Assembly: GCA_004295245.1 (NCBI GenBank)
Contig: REAR01000070.1
Location: 1-49,407, forward strand
Reading direction: 5' to 3'
Source: Sphingobacteriales bacterium
GTDB lineage: Bacteria > Bacteroidota > Bacteroidia > Chitinophagales > Chitinophagaceae
DNA length: 49,407 nucleotides
The notes under the pieces are model-generated. The model was not told the DNA's origin. It did no database searches and was given only the letters and a program-made list of their open reading frames with translations. Shown one piece after another: positions 25,872 to 35,508 of this stretch. Position numbers and translations under genes: made by a program. Position 1 is the stretch's first letter; every line of letters starts with the position of its first letter.

Positions 25872-27338
25872 ATGGCTGTATTGCAGGATATAATGTATAA
25901 GGTAGGCATCCGTTCGGTGCGTGGCAACATGCAAACCGAAGTAAATAGTCTGCAAATTGATTCAAGAAAAGCAGGGCCCGGCACCGCATTTATTGCTATA
26001 AAAGGAGCAGCGGCAGATGGGCACCAGTATATCACAAAGGCAATTGAGTTAGGTGCAACGGTAATAGTGTGTGAGCAGTTTCCGGGTAAGCTGAATGATA
26101 CAGTAACCTATGTGCAGGTAGAAAATAGTGCAGCAGCGGCGGGTTATATGGCGCATCATTTTTACGGGCAGCCGTCAGAAAAAATAAAATTAGTGGGTGT
26201 TACCGGCACTAACGGTAAAACTACTATTGCAACTTTATTATACAAGCTCTTTACATCGTTGGGGTATACCTGTGGTTTGGTTAGCACCGTGCAAAATATT
26301 GTAGCCGGAGAAGCTATGGAAGCAACACATACCACGCCAGATGCTATTAGTGTAAATGCCTTGCTAAAACAAATGCAAGATGCCGGTTGCACTCATGTGT
26401 TTATGGAAAGCAGTAGCCATGCGATACACCAACACCGCATAACAGGTTTGCATTATACTGGCGCATTGTTCAGCAACATTACGCACGACCATTTGGATTA
26501 TCATAAAACCTTTGATGAATATATCCGTGTAAAAAAATCGTTTTTTGATAACCTGTCGCCCGATGCATTTGCTATTACCAATGCAGATGATAAGAGGGGG
26601 CTGGTAATGCTGCAAAACACACCGGCTCATAAATATTATTACAGTCTTAAAACCATGGCCGACTTTAAAGGCCGCATTTTAGAGAATGGTTTAACGGGGC
26701 TGGTGCTGAATGTGAATGAACAGGAAGTGCATTTCAGACTAATCGGTGAGTTTAATGCGTACAATTTATTAGCGGTATATGGTGCTGCTATTTGTTTAGG
26801 AGAAGACAAGCATGAAGTGCTACGCAATTTAAGTGTGTTAACGGGGGCAGAAGGTCGTTTTGAATACATGGTATCTGTTAAAGAAAGAATTATTGGTATT
26901 GTGGATTATGCGCACACCCCCGATGCTTTATTAAATGTGCTATCTACTATAAAGAACTTAAGAAAAGGGCATGAGCAGGTAATTACAGTAGTGGGTTGTG
27001 GCGGAGACAGAGATAAAACCAAAAGACCGGTGATGGCAGAAGTGGCTAATGAGTACAGTGATCGTGTCATCATTACCTCTGATAACCCAAGAACAGAAGA
27101 CCCGTTGCAGATAATAAAAGATATGGAGCAGGGTTTGAATACAGCGGCAAAAAGAAAAACAATTTCTATTGCAGACAGAAGAGAGGCCATTAAAATAGCC
27201 ATCAGTTTAGCCAGTGCAGAAGACATTGTACTGATAGCAGGTAAGGGCCACGAAAAATACCAGGACATAAACGGTGTAAAACACCATTTTGATGATAAAG
27301 AAGAGCTGTTGCAATTTTTTGCTTTGTTAGAAAAGTAG
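25872..27338 (+). CDS. murE: UDP-MurNAc-tripeptide ligase MurE (meso-DAP type)
   Basis: Cytoplasmic ATP-dependent ligase that adds the third stem-peptide residue to UDP-MurNAc-Ala-Glu. The P-loop is GVTGTNGKTT (about 107-116). The nucleotide and substrate motifs HTTPD, ESSSHAIHQHR and NITHDHLDYH are seen. DNPR in SDNPRTEDP is the signature of meso-diaminopimelate-adding enzymes, so this organism makes DAP-type peptidoglycan. The C-terminal GKGHEKYQ is also typical. I chose ATG at 25872 because MAVLQDIMYKV is the usual start; TTG at 25860 is in frame and would add four residues. It forms part of the dcw operon. Confidence 0.95.
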   Translation: MAVLQDIMYKVGIRSVRGNMQTEVNSLQIDSRKAGPGTAFIAIKGAAADGHQYITKAIELGATVIVCEQFPGKLNDTVTYVQVENSAAAAGYMAHHFYGQPSEKIKLVGVTGTNGKTTIATLLYKLFTSLGYTCGLVSTVQNIVAGEAMEATHTTPDAISVNALLKQMQDAGCTHVFMESSSHAIHQHRITGLHYTGALFSNITHDHLDYHKTFDEYIRVKKSFFDNLSPDAFAITNADDKRGLVMLQNTPAHKYYYSLKTMADFKGRILENGLTGLVLNVNEQEVHFRLIGEFNAYNLLAVYGAAICLGEDKHEVLRNLSVLTGAEGRFEYMVSVKERIIGIVDYAHTPDALLNVLSTIKNLRKGHEQVITVVGCGGDRDKTKRPVMAEVANEYSDRVIITSDNPRTEDPLQIIKDMEQGLNTAAKRKTISIADRREAIKIAISLASAEDIVLIAGKGHEKYQDINGVKHHFDDKEELLQFFALLEK

Positions 27339-27340
27339 AA

Positions 27341-27408
27341 GCCCGGCGATAGTAAAATAATTAAGCATCGTTGCGTCGCACACTTGTACCGTTGTGCCCG
27401 CAGCAACC
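27341..27408. repeat. Palindromic intergenic element, copy 10 (right arm decayed)
   Basis: The outer part GCCCGGCGATAG leads to AAGCATCGTTGCGTCGCACACTT (core 27370-27385). The right arm is eroded to TGTGCCCGCAGCAAC (27393-27406). It fills the murE-mraY gap. Confidence 0.78.
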
Positions 27409-27435
27409 AATAAAAAATAGAAAACAACAAACAAT

Positions 27436-28713
27436 ATGCTGTATCACTTATTTGAATGGTTTAAACTGGAAGGATGGAAAGTGCCGGGTGGTGCACTGTT
27501 TCAGTTTATCACCTTCAGGGTGCTGCTGGCAATATTATTATCACTCATTATTACGTCGGTTTATGGCAAACGCTTAATTAATTTTTTACGCAATAAGCAG
27601 GTAGGCGAAACAGTAAGGGACTTAGGATTAGCAGGTGAGCAGCAGAAAAAAGGCACCCCAACAATGGGGGGCTTCATTATTATACTAGGCATTTTAATAC
27701 CCACTTTGTTATTAGCCAATTTAGATAAAGCCTACGTGCGGTTAATGATTTTAAGTACGGTATGGCTGGGTATTATTGGTTTTGTAGACGATTATTTAAA
27801 ACTGCGGTCTAAGCGTATTGCACAACAGCAAGGTATTAATTATAAAAAAGGAGATAAAGATGGCCTGGCCGGTTGGTTTAAAATACTGGGGCAAGTGGGA
27901 CTGGGGTTAATAATTGGTTTAACCCTACTGTTTAATGATAATGTAAAAGCATATCGTGAGTTTACAGGTACAACACCGCCGGTAAACGCTAAAACTATTA
28001 AAGTTGATTTAGATGGAAAGGAACGTGTTTTTGTAGAGGCAGATTATCCGGTTACTACCATTCCGTTTGTAAAGTCGCATGAGTTTAACTACTCTAAGCT
28101 ATTGCCCAAAAGTTTAAGAGAATATACCTGGGTAGTGTATTTGCTGGTTACCATTTTTATTGTTACCGCAGTTTCTAACGGCGCTAATATAACCGATGGT
28201 ATTGATGGTTTGGCAACCGGTACATCGGCATTAATTGGTGTTTGCCTGGGCATTTTTGCATACGCCAGTGGCAACCTAAGGCTGGCAGACTATTTAAATA
28301 TTATGTACATACCCAATCTGGGTGAGCTGTCCATATTTATTGCAGCTATGGTAGGCGCCTGTATTGGGTTTTTATGGTACAATGCCTACCCGGCACAAGT
28401 ATTTATGGGCGATACAGGAAGTTTAACACTGGGCGGCATAATTGCAGCCATGGCATTAATGGTACGTAAAGAATTACTGATTCCTATTTTCTGTGGCGTG
28501 TTCCTGGTAGAAAACCTGAGTGTGATGATACAGGTGAGCTATTTTAAATATACCCGCCGAAAGTATGGAGAAGGCAGAAGAGTGTTTTTAATGAGCCCTT
28601 TGCACCACCATTATCAAAAGCTAGGCTACCATGAAAGTAAAATTGTAACAAGATTCTGGATTGTGAGTGTGCTGTTGGTGGTGTTTGCCATTGTTACATT
28701 AAAGATTAGATAG
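27436..28713 (+). CDS. mraY: Phospho-MurNAc-pentapeptide transferase MraY
   Basis: Ten-helix inner-membrane enzyme that makes lipid I from UDP-MurNAc-pentapeptide and undecaprenyl phosphate. Seen: [11 protein letters not shown], the catalytic [31 protein letters not shown] and [11 protein letters not shown]. At 425 residues it is about 65 longer than E. coli MraY. The excess is a hydrophilic insert around residues 175-225 ([20 protein letters not shown] and after), which I recall as normal in Bacteroidota. Half-elements of the palindromic repeat lie on both sides (27370 and 28804). Confidence 0.96.
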   Translation: MLYHLFEWFKLEGWKVPGGALFQFITFRVLLAILLSLIITSVYGKRLINFLRNKQVGETVRDLGLAGEQQKKGTPTMGGFIIILGILIPTLLLANLDKAYVRLMILSTVWLGIIGFVDDYLKLRSKRIAQQQGINYKKGDKDGLAGWFKILGQVGLGLIIGLTLLFNDNVKAYREFTGTTPPVNAKTIKVDLDGKERVFVEADYPVTTIPFVKSHEFNYSKLLPKSLREYTWVVYLLVTIFIVTAVSNGANITDGIDGLATGTSALIGVCLGIFAYASGNLRLADYLNIMYIPNLGELSIFIAAMVGACIGFLWYNAYPAQVFMGDTGSLTLGGIIAAMALMVRKELLIPIFCGVFLVENLSVMIQVSYFKYTRRKYGEGRRVFLMSPLHHHYQKLGYHESKIVTRFWIVSVLLVVFAIVTLKIR

Positions 28714-28803
28714 ATGATTTGATAATGTGATAATGAGGTATTGTGCTGATCTGGAAACTGGAAAGTGTGATGCTGTGAAGTGCCCCTTGATGAGATGCAG
28801 TAC

Positions 28804-28850
28804 AAGAGTGCGACGCAACGATGCTGAACAAAGAAATACGGTTGGTTTCA
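28804..28850. repeat. Palindromic intergenic element, copy 11 (right half)
   Basis: Core arm AAGAGTGCGACGCAAC (28804-28819, one change) followed by GATGCTGAACAAAGAAATACG. No left arm is nearby. Confidence 0.7.
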
Positions 28851-28930
28851 TAAATAAAAAATTAGTGAAAAACCACGTGTTAAATCCAATACCAATAGAA
28901 AACCTCCTAAACTAAAGAGATTGTGGTGCA

Positions 28931-29193
28931 GTAAAATTTCAATCTATAGAAGAACCATTAATCCACCCATTCATTGAAACGGATGTTTTGTTGGGTGCAT
29001 TGCATCATAAAATAGCAGAGTCGTAAAATTTCAACCTGTAGAAGAACCATTAATCCTCCCATAAGTGGATAGTATGTTTTTGTTATAAAGCATCGCCGGG
29101 TGTATAGTGATGCCGTAAAATTTCAACCTGTAGAAGAACCATTAATCCTCCCATTAACTGAACCGATGTTTTTGTTATGAAGCAACGTATGGT
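28931..29193. repeat. Three 92-bp tandem repeats running into murD
   Basis: Units start at 28931, 29023 and 29115, exactly 92 bp apart. The first 40 bp of units 2 and 3 (from GTAAAATTTCAACCTGTAGA) are identical, and unit 1 differs at three positions. The remainder of each unit is diverged but alignable, e.g. GATGTTTTTGTTATGAAGCA at the end of unit 3 and ATGTTTTTGTTATAAAGCAT in unit 2. The murD ATG (29177) lies in unit 3; the matching codon in unit 2 is ATA. Together with the half-element it occupies the 463-bp mraY-murD gap. Confidence 0.9.
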
Positions 29194-30517
29194 AATACTT
29201 GGTGGCGGCGAGAGTGGTGTGGGCGCCGCTATACTGGCAAAGCAACAAGGGTATGATGTTTGGCTGAGCGATGGGGGCCATTTGAAAGACGCTTATAAAA
29301 AAGAGTTAGACAGCCATGCAATACCTTATGAAGAAGGAATGCATACAGAAGCCAAAATTTTAGCAGCAGCTGTGGTGGTAAAAAGTCCGGGCATACCAGA
29401 GAAGAATGAGTTGGTAAAAAAAATAAGAGCAAGGGGCATTGAAGTGATTAGTGAAATTGAACTGGCGTACCGCTATAAAGGCAATAGTAAAATTGTGGCT
29501 ATTACCGGTAGCAACGGAAAAACCACCACCACTTCTTTGATCTATCATATTTGTAAACATGCCGGGTTGAACTGTGCGCTGGTGGGCAATATTGGTTACT
29601 CGTTTGCCAAGCAGGTAGCAATAGACCCTAAAGAGTGGTACATAGCAGAAATAAGTTCTTTTCAGTTAGATGATATTAAAAATTTCAGAGCAGAAATAGC
29701 CATACTAACAAACATAACAGAAGATCATTTAGACCGGTATGAGTACAAATTTGAAAACTACATTGCCAGTAAGTTCAGAATAACAATGAATCAACAGCAA
29801 GAAGATTTTTTTATTTACTGTGCCGATGATCCTGTGACAAACCAATTTATAAACCAGTACACTATCTATTCTAACCCATTACCAATTACTATGCAACATC
29901 CTACTAACCAGGGAGGCTCTATTCAGAACGGACAAATGTCTTTAGACATGTTAAACGAACGCATGCAAATGAGTGTATATGATTTTACGCTTAAAGGCAA
30001 GCACAACCAGTACAATACTATGGCAGCAGGTTTAGCCGCAATGACCATTGGGTTGCGAAAAGAAAAAATTAAAGAAGCACTAGAGTCTTTTGAGGCACTG
30101 GAGCACCGCATGGAAAAAGTATTAACCGTGCGGGGGGTAGAATTTATTAACGATAGCAAAGCTACCAATGTAAACAGTACCTGGTATGCATTAGAAAGCA
30201 TGACCAAACCTACCATTCTTATTTTGGGTGGGGTAGATAAAGGCAACGACTACAGCCTCATCAGCGATCTGGTAAAAGAAAAAGTAAAGGCAATTGTATG
30301 TATGGGTGTAGATAATAGAAAAATTCATGAAGCCTTTGGTAATGAGGTGGAGCTGATAGTTAATACCAGCAGTGCGCTGGAAGCAGTAAATGCCGCTTTC
30401 CATTTTGCAGAAAAAGGAGATGTGGTACTATTAAGTCCGGCATGTGCCAGTTTTGATTTATTTAAAAATTACGAAGACCGTGGCAATCAGTTTAAGCAAG
30501 CTATAAGAGAACTATAA
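29177..30517 (+). CDS. murD: UDP-MurNAc-Ala D-glutamate ligase MurD
   Basis: Cytoplasmic ligase adding D-Glu to UDP-MurNAc-L-Ala, 446 residues. The N-terminal nucleotide-sugar domain starts VILGGGESGVGAAIL. The P-loop is ITGSNGKTTTT (about 108-118). AEISSFQLDDI, NITEDHLDRY and NDSKATNVNSTWYALE are the expected motifs, and the C-terminal ends LSPACASFDLFKNYEDRG. All catalytic motifs are intact. The start ATG falls inside the third copy of a 92-bp tandem repeat, so its upstream region is unusual. ftsW follows 18 nt later. Confidence 0.96.
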   Translation: MKQRMVILGGGESGVGAAILAKQQGYDVWLSDGGHLKDAYKKELDSHAIPYEEGMHTEAKILAAAVVVKSPGIPEKNELVKKIRARGIEVISEIELAYRYKGNSKIVAITGSNGKTTTTSLIYHICKHAGLNCALVGNIGYSFAKQVAIDPKEWYIAEISSFQLDDIKNFRAEIAILTNITEDHLDRYEYKFENYIASKFRITMNQQQEDFFIYCADDPVTNQFINQYTIYSNPLPITMQHPTNQGGSIQNGQMSLDMLNERMQMSVYDFTLKGKHNQYNTMAAGLAAMTIGLRKEKIKEALESFEALEHRMEKVLTVRGVEFINDSKATNVNSTWYALESMTKPTILILGGVDKGNDYSLISDLVKEKVKAIVCMGVDNRKIHEAFGNEVELIVNTSSALEAVNAAFHFAEKGDVVLLSPACASFDLFKNYEDRGNQFKQAIREL

Positions 30518-30535
30518 TTAAGCAACCTGCTATTT

Positions 30536-31753
30536 ATGCAAACGCTACTTTACAGAACCAAAGGCGATAAAACAATCTGGGCCATAGTTATACTACTGGC
30601 CCTGTTTAGCTTGTTGGTGGTATATAGCAGCACAGGTTCTTTGGCATACAAACACAGTAAGAGCACAGAAAGCTATCTGTTTAAACAGATCATGTTTATA
30701 GCGGTAGGTATGATGGTGGTTTATTTTTTGCATAAAGTAAATTATAAAATGTATTCGCAGGTGGCAAGACTGGCCTTTATCATTTCTGTGCCACTATTAA
30801 TATATACGTTGTTTTTTGGGGTTCGTTTAAATGAAGGCAGCCGCTGGATAAAGCTGCCCATTATTCAAATGACCATTCAAACATCAGATCTTGCCAAGCT
30901 GGCCTTGTTTATGTACATCAGCCGCCTGCTCAGTAAAAAGCAAGATGTTATTAAAGATTTTAAAAAAGGTTTTTTACCCTTAATTATACCCGTTGGTATT
31001 GTTTGTTTGTTAATCGCACCCGCTAATTTATCAACTGCCTTACTAATTGGCGCTACCAGTTTGTTGTTAATGTTTATTGGCCGTATAAGTGTAAAACATT
31101 TGGCCCTGGTTATTGCCGTGGCTGCTATACCCGTAGTAATGCTTGTTATGGCTGCAGTAATAAAACATAACGATAATGGCGCCGAAACAGTAGCCGTAAA
31201 AAAAGAAAAAGGTTCTTCACTTTTTGTACGGGTAGATACCTGGATCAGCCGGGTAGATAATTTTATTTATGGCGGTAAAGATGTGGATGATGAAAAAACA
31301 TTCCATGTTAATCAAATGAAAATTGCCATTAGCAATGGAGGTTGGGTAGGGCTTGGCCCCGGCAATAGCACACAACGTAATTTTATGCCGCATCCGTATT
31401 CAGATTCTGTGTATGCAACCATCATAGAAGAGTATGGTTTGTTGGGTGGCGTAAGTGTACTGGCCATTTATTTATTATTCCTGTTTCGCTGCATACGCAT
31501 TTTTAAAAAATGCCCTTATGCATTTGGCGCCTTTCTGGCTTTGGCCTTAAGTTTTACGTTGGTAATACAAGCACTGGCCAACATGGCGGTTAATGTAAAC
31601 CTGATGCCCGTAACAGGGGTAACATTACCCTTGGTAAGTATGGGTGGCAGCTCGTTTATTTTTACCTGTATTGCCATTGGTATTATATTAAGTGTGGCCC
31701 GTAATGTAGAGCAGGCAGAAGGGGTGCCACAACCTGTTGAGGCAAATGTGTAA
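30536..31753 (+). CDS. ftsW: Septal glycan polymerase FtsW
   Basis: SEDS-family lipid II polymerase of the divisome, 405 residues with about ten membrane segments. Seen: VVYSSTGSLAY at the first helix end, LNEGSRWIKLPIIQMTIQTSD (cf. NGSRRWI..QPSE), KIAISNGGWVGLGPGNSTQRNFMPH, the catalytic-region DSVYATIIEEYGLLGG and PVTGVTLPLVSMGGSSF. The QPSE-like position reads IQTSD, as I recall for Bacteroidota FtsW. RodA is unlikely given the dcw location. It partners FtsI encoded upstream. Confidence 0.95.
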   Translation: MQTLLYRTKGDKTIWAIVILLALFSLLVVYSSTGSLAYKHSKSTESYLFKQIMFIAVGMMVVYFLHKVNYKMYSQVARLAFIISVPLLIYTLFFGVRLNEGSRWIKLPIIQMTIQTSDLAKLALFMYISRLLSKKQDVIKDFKKGFLPLIIPVGIVCLLIAPANLSTALLIGATSLLLMFIGRISVKHLALVIAVAAIPVVMLVMAAVIKHNDNGAETVAVKKEKGSSLFVRVDTWISRVDNFIYGGKDVDDEKTFHVNQMKIAISNGGWVGLGPGNSTQRNFMPHPYSDSVYATIIEEYGLLGGVSVLAIYLLFLFRCIRIFKKCPYAFGAFLALALSFTLVIQALANMAVNVNLMPVTGVTLPLVSMGGSSFIFTCIAIGIILSVARNVEQAEGVPQPVEANV

Positions 31754-31760
31754 GTAGTAG

Positions 31761-31820
31761 GTTGCCAGCAGCAGTGCTAATAGCAACAGTGGTTGCGTCG
31801 CACACTGCAACGGCAACAAA
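31761..31820. repeat. Palindromic intergenic element, copy 12 (left half)
   Basis: The outer end GTTGCCAGCAGCAG leads to core GTTGCGTCGCACACT (31792-31806), then CGGCAACAAAAA, the same truncated ending as copy 8 at 22891. It lies between ftsW and murG. Confidence 0.8.
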
Positions 31821-31879
31821 AAGCCAAACAAAAGCAAACAAATTTTTAAAATGCCCGGTGCATTGTTGAAATAAGTAAA

Positions 31880-32989
31880 GTGGCCCATTTAAAAAAACAA
31901 TTAAGAATAATAATAGCAGGCGGCGGCACTGGCGGACATATTTTTCCGGCCATTGCCATTGCTAATGCAATAAAGGCACAGCAGCCCGCTACCAAATTTT
32001 TATTTGTGGGTGCTAAAGGAAAAATGGAAATGGAAAAAGTGCCGCAGGCCGGATATGAAATTACCGGCATTGATATAGCCGGCTTAAACAGAAGTTCTTT
32101 GCTTAAGAATATAGGCCTGCCTTTTAAACTTGTAAAAAGTTATTTTCAGGTGCGTGGCATTATTGCTGATTTTATGCCAGATGCAGTTATTGGTGTGGGT
32201 GGGTACTCCAGTTTTCCGGTATTACGTTTTGCACAAGGCAAAAACATACCAGTGTTTATACATGAGAGTAATTCTTTTGCCGGCAAAGCCAACCAGTGGC
32301 TGGGTAAAAAAGCCACCAAGGTATTTACGGCAACTACTGGTATGGAACAATTTTTTCCTGCCGGTAAAATCATCATTAGCGGCAACCCGGTAAGAAGAAA
32401 TATTGCAGAAAGTGTTATTACCCGTTCAGAAGGGTTGGCTTTTTTTAAATTGGAAGAAACCAAACCCACTGTATTAGTAACAGGTGGCAGCTTGGGTGCT
32501 AAAGGAATTAACGATGCTATTGCAGCACAGTTAGACCAATTGGCGCAAAACAATGTACAGCTGATATGGCAAACAGGTAAGCCTTTTGCAGCAACTGCCA
32601 AAATATTAAGTGAAGGCAAAACTGGTGTATGGACCAACGATTTTATTATACAGATGGCCTATGCTTATGCGGCAGCAGATGTTGTGGTATCAAGGGCCGG
32701 GGCCATGGCAATATCAGAATTATGTGTGGTTAAAAAGCCAGCCGTATTAGTGCCTTTTCCTTTTGCTGCAGAGGACCATCAAACGGTAAATGCCCAAAAC
32801 CTGGTAAACAAACAAGCCGCTATTTTAATTAAAGATGAAGCAGCTATGAAAGAACTGGTGCCGGCTTTATTAAAACTGTTAAACAACCAGCAACAACAGC
32901 AAACGCTTAAAAATAATATAGAAGCATTGGCTGTAACCAATGCAGATGAAATAATTGCTACGGCTATTTTAAAAGAGTTAGAACAGTAA
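31880..32989 (+). CDS. murG: Lipid II synthase MurG
   Basis: GT28 glycosyltransferase that adds GlcNAc to lipid I at the inner face of the membrane, 369 residues. IIIAGGGTGGHIFPAIAIA is the N-terminal glycine-rich loop. GVGGYSSFPVL, IHESNSFAGKANQWL, VTGGSLGAKGIN and SRAGAMAISELCV (the UDP-GlcNAc site) are all present. The start is GTG at 31880, giving MAHLKKQLRI. Its stop codon overlaps the murC start (TAATG), so the two are translationally coupled. Confidence 0.96.
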   Translation: MAHLKKQLRIIIAGGGTGGHIFPAIAIANAIKAQQPATKFLFVGAKGKMEMEKVPQAGYEITGIDIAGLNRSSLLKNIGLPFKLVKSYFQVRGIIADFMPDAVIGVGGYSSFPVLRFAQGKNIPVFIHESNSFAGKANQWLGKKATKVFTATTGMEQFFPAGKIIISGNPVRRNIAESVITRSEGLAFFKLEETKPTVLVTGGSLGAKGINDAIAAQLDQLAQNNVQLIWQTGKPFAATAKILSEGKTGVWTNDFIIQMAYAYAAADVVVSRAGAMAISELCVVKKPAVLVPFPFAAEDHQTVNAQNLVNKQAAILIKDEAAMKELVPALLKLLNNQQQQQTLKNNIEALAVTNADEIIATAILKELEQ

Positions 32990-34416
32990 TGAAAGGTTTA
33001 GAAGATATACAACGCTTAATTGCTCAACCCGTAACCGATGGTAGCGCCGGAACTATTTATTTTATTGGAGTGGGCGGTATTGGTATGAGTGCGTTGGCAA
33101 GATATTTTAAATCGAGAGGGTTTAATGTGGCGGGTTACGATAAAACACCCACTGTATTAACAGCACAATTAGCCCAAGAAGGTATTGTTATACATTTTGA
33201 AGAACAGCTTAAAGCAATACCGGACGATGTGAGATTGGTGGTGTATACCCCGGCAGTACCCAAGCAACATAAAGAACTGGTTTACTTTCAGGAAAACCAA
33301 TACCCGGTTTTAAAACGCAGTGAGGTATTGGGCTTAATAAGCAATAGCTCTTTTAATATTTGTATTGCAGGCACACATGGCAAAACCACCACCACTTCTA
33401 TGGTGGCGCATATATTAAGACACAGTAGTTATGGTTGTAATGCGTTCTTAGGCGGCATTGCGGCTAATTACAATACTAATTTTTGGAGTCATGAAAGAAA
33501 TGTAAGTGTAATTGAAGCAGATGAATACGATCGTAGTTTTTTAAGACTAAGCCCGGATATTGCCATTATTACCTCAATGGATGCAGACCATTTAGATATA
33601 TATGGCACAGAAGCGGCCTTGCAAGATGCCTTTATACAGTTTAGTGAAAAAGTAAAACCCGATGGGCTATTAATAAGCAAGTATGGCTTAGCAAAAAAAA
33701 GTTCTTTAAAAGCCAGCAGGCATATTACTTACAGTGCTGCCAATAATAAAGCAATGGTGCATGCCTTTAATATAAGATTACAAGAAGGCGGCTATTGTTT
33801 TGATGTGCAATTAGACAATGCTGTTATGGAGAATGTAGTGTTAAATATGGGTGGCGGCCACAATATAGAAAACATAACCGCCGCTATTGCTGTGGCACAT
33901 GCACTTCAAATAGATAGCACATTCATAAAAGCAGCGGTAGCCGCTTATGCAGGCGTAAAGCGCCGCTTTGAATACATAGTGCCGCCGGCAGCAGATAATG
34001 TGGTGTATGTAGATGATTATGCCCATCACCCGGAAGAATTGAGAGCTTTGCTAAATGGGGCCCAAGGTTTGTTTGCCGATAGAAAATGTACCCTTGTTTT
34101 TCAGCCACACCTGTTCAGCCGCACCAACGATTTTGCAACCGGCTTTGCAGCCGTGTTAGACCAGGCCGATGAAATTATTTTGTTGCCCATTTACCCCGCA
34201 AGAGAATTGCCGATGCCCGGTGTAAACAGTGAGATGTTGGTGCAGCTAATGCAAAACAAAAATGTACGCATTGTAGAAAAAGAAAACCTGGCAACTTATT
34301 TAGCGCAGCAATGGCTGCCCGGTATTACAGATAGGAAAAAGCAATTGCTGATAACCGCCGGCGCCGGAGATATAGATACCGAGGTACAACCTATCAAAAA
34401 ATTATTAAACCAGTAA
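32989..34416 (+). CDS. murC: UDP-MurNAc-L-alanine ligase MurC
   Basis: First Mur ligase, adding L-Ala to UDP-MurNAc; 475 residues. FIGVGGIGMSALARYF forms the N-terminal Rossmann loop, the P-loop is IAGTHGKTTTTSM (about 125-137), and EADEYDRSFLRLSPD, NMGGGHNIENITAA, VDDYAHHPEELRA and FQPHLFSRT are typical. All motifs are intact. It overlaps both neighbours by one base (TAATG at each end), forming a tight murG-murC-ftsQ unit. Confidence 0.96.
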   Translation: MKGLEDIQRLIAQPVTDGSAGTIYFIGVGGIGMSALARYFKSRGFNVAGYDKTPTVLTAQLAQEGIVIHFEEQLKAIPDDVRLVVYTPAVPKQHKELVYFQENQYPVLKRSEVLGLISNSSFNICIAGTHGKTTTTSMVAHILRHSSYGCNAFLGGIAANYNTNFWSHERNVSVIEADEYDRSFLRLSPDIAIITSMDADHLDIYGTEAALQDAFIQFSEKVKPDGLLISKYGLAKKSSLKASRHITYSAANNKAMVHAFNIRLQEGGYCFDVQLDNAVMENVVLNMGGGHNIENITAAIAVAHALQIDSTFIKAAVAAYAGVKRRFEYIVPPAADNVVYVDDYAHHPEELRALLNGAQGLFADRKCTLVFQPHLFSRTNDFATGFAAVLDQADEIILLPIYPARELPMPGVNSEMLVQLMQNKNVRIVEKENLATYLAQQWLPGITDRKKQLLITAGAGDIDTEVQPIKKLLNQ

Positions 34417-35486
34417 TGAGCATAAAACGCAACATAAAAAAAATACTCCTGTTATCACTTTGGTTGTTGATAGGTGGTGGCGTGGTGGCTTTACTGGTGG
34501 CAGGCATTAATAAAAAAGCCAATCAACAATGCGCAGCAGTGGCAATAACCATTAATGGACTGGCAGGTAATAGTTTTTTAAATCAAGAAGCGGTGTTGCG
34601 TATTATTGCGCCCAACAAAAACAATCCGCCGCAAAACAAACCCATCAGCAGTTTTGATTTGCAGGCACTGGAAAAAACCTTGCTGCAAAACCAATGGGTG
34701 CAAACAGCCAATCTTTATTTTGATAATAACCGGGTATTGCAGGTAGTAGTAAACGAAAAAGAGCCCATTGCCCGCATCTTTACCATCAGCGGCAGCTCTT
34801 TTTATATGGATAGCAGCGGCAGGCAGGTGCCACTAAATGAAAACGTATCGTTGAAGTTGCCGGTGTTTACCAATTACCCCAAAGAAAAATTATTAAGAAA
34901 AGGCAGCGATAGTGTTTTGATTGAAGACATCAAACACATCAGCAACTACATACGCAACCAGCAGTTTTGGATGGCGCAGGTAGCGCAAATAGATATTACA
35001 ACAGCTAAAACATTTGAGCTGTTGCCGGTAATAGGCCACCATACCATTGTATTTGGCAATGGCAATGATTACCAGCAAAAGTTTAAGCGCTTGTTGCTTT
35101 TTTATCAGCAGGTGTCAGCCAGTGTGGGGTTTGATAAATACAGCAGTATAAATGTGCAATACAGCAATCAGGTGGTAGCTACCAAACGCGGCACTATTAG
35201 TAAAACAGATTCTATACAAGTATTAAAAAATGTACAACGTTTAATTGAAGCATCACAGCGAATTACAGTTGATTCATTATTAACATCAGTGGATAATAAT
35301 ATTATGGTAACAACGCCGCATGATGCACCTTTATCTATCGCAGAAGAACGAGCTAATATAAATTCTAAAAAAGATTCTATAAAACCTGTTCCAACTGCAT
35401 CCAAACCGCCTGTGCTAAAACCTCAAACCAATCCATCCAATATTCAAGAAAGACCAAGGGCAGTAATGCCGCGCAGGAGTACTTAA
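34416..35486 (+). CDS. ftsQ: Cell division protein FtsQ
   Basis: Bitopic divisome protein, 356 residues. A basic N-terminus (KRNIKK), one membrane segment (about 11-30, LLLSLWLLIGGGVVALLVAG), a POTRA-like region (about 40-120) with NQWVQTANLYFDNNRVLQVVVNEKEPIARIF-type strands, then the beta domain (to about 260). It ends in a long low-complexity Pro/Lys/Ser tail (about 300-356, ending PRRST) absent from E. coli FtsQ. It links FtsA/FtsZ-side and FtsL-side divisome parts. It starts on the last base of murC. Gene order supports the call; the sequence alone is weakly conserved. Confidence 0.9.
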   Translation: MSIKRNIKKILLLSLWLLIGGGVVALLVAGINKKANQQCAAVAITINGLAGNSFLNQEAVLRIIAPNKNNPPQNKPISSFDLQALEKTLLQNQWVQTANLYFDNNRVLQVVVNEKEPIARIFTISGSSFYMDSSGRQVPLNENVSLKLPVFTNYPKEKLLRKGSDSVLIEDIKHISNYIRNQQFWMAQVAQIDITTAKTFELLPVIGHHTIVFGNGNDYQQKFKRLLLFYQQVSASVGFDKYSSINVQYSNQVVATKRGTISKTDSIQVLKNVQRLIEASQRITVDSLLTSVDNNIMVTTPHDAPLSIAEERANINSKKDSIKPVPTASKPPVLKPQTNPSNIQERPRAVMPRRST

Positions 35487-35508
35487 AAATGACGCTAATT
35501 TTTTTTAT

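Noticed and set aside
28727-28915. Open frame of 62 codons between mraY and murD
   Set aside because: It runs through a palindromic half-element, has no family resemblance and a repeat-derived stretch (RVRRNDAE). Chance frame.
28931-29193. Reading the 92-bp tandem units as a CRISPR or VNTR locus
   Set aside because: Only three units, with a long conserved block and diverged remainder, not exact repeats with unique equal spacers. It is kept as a separate finding on murD regulation.
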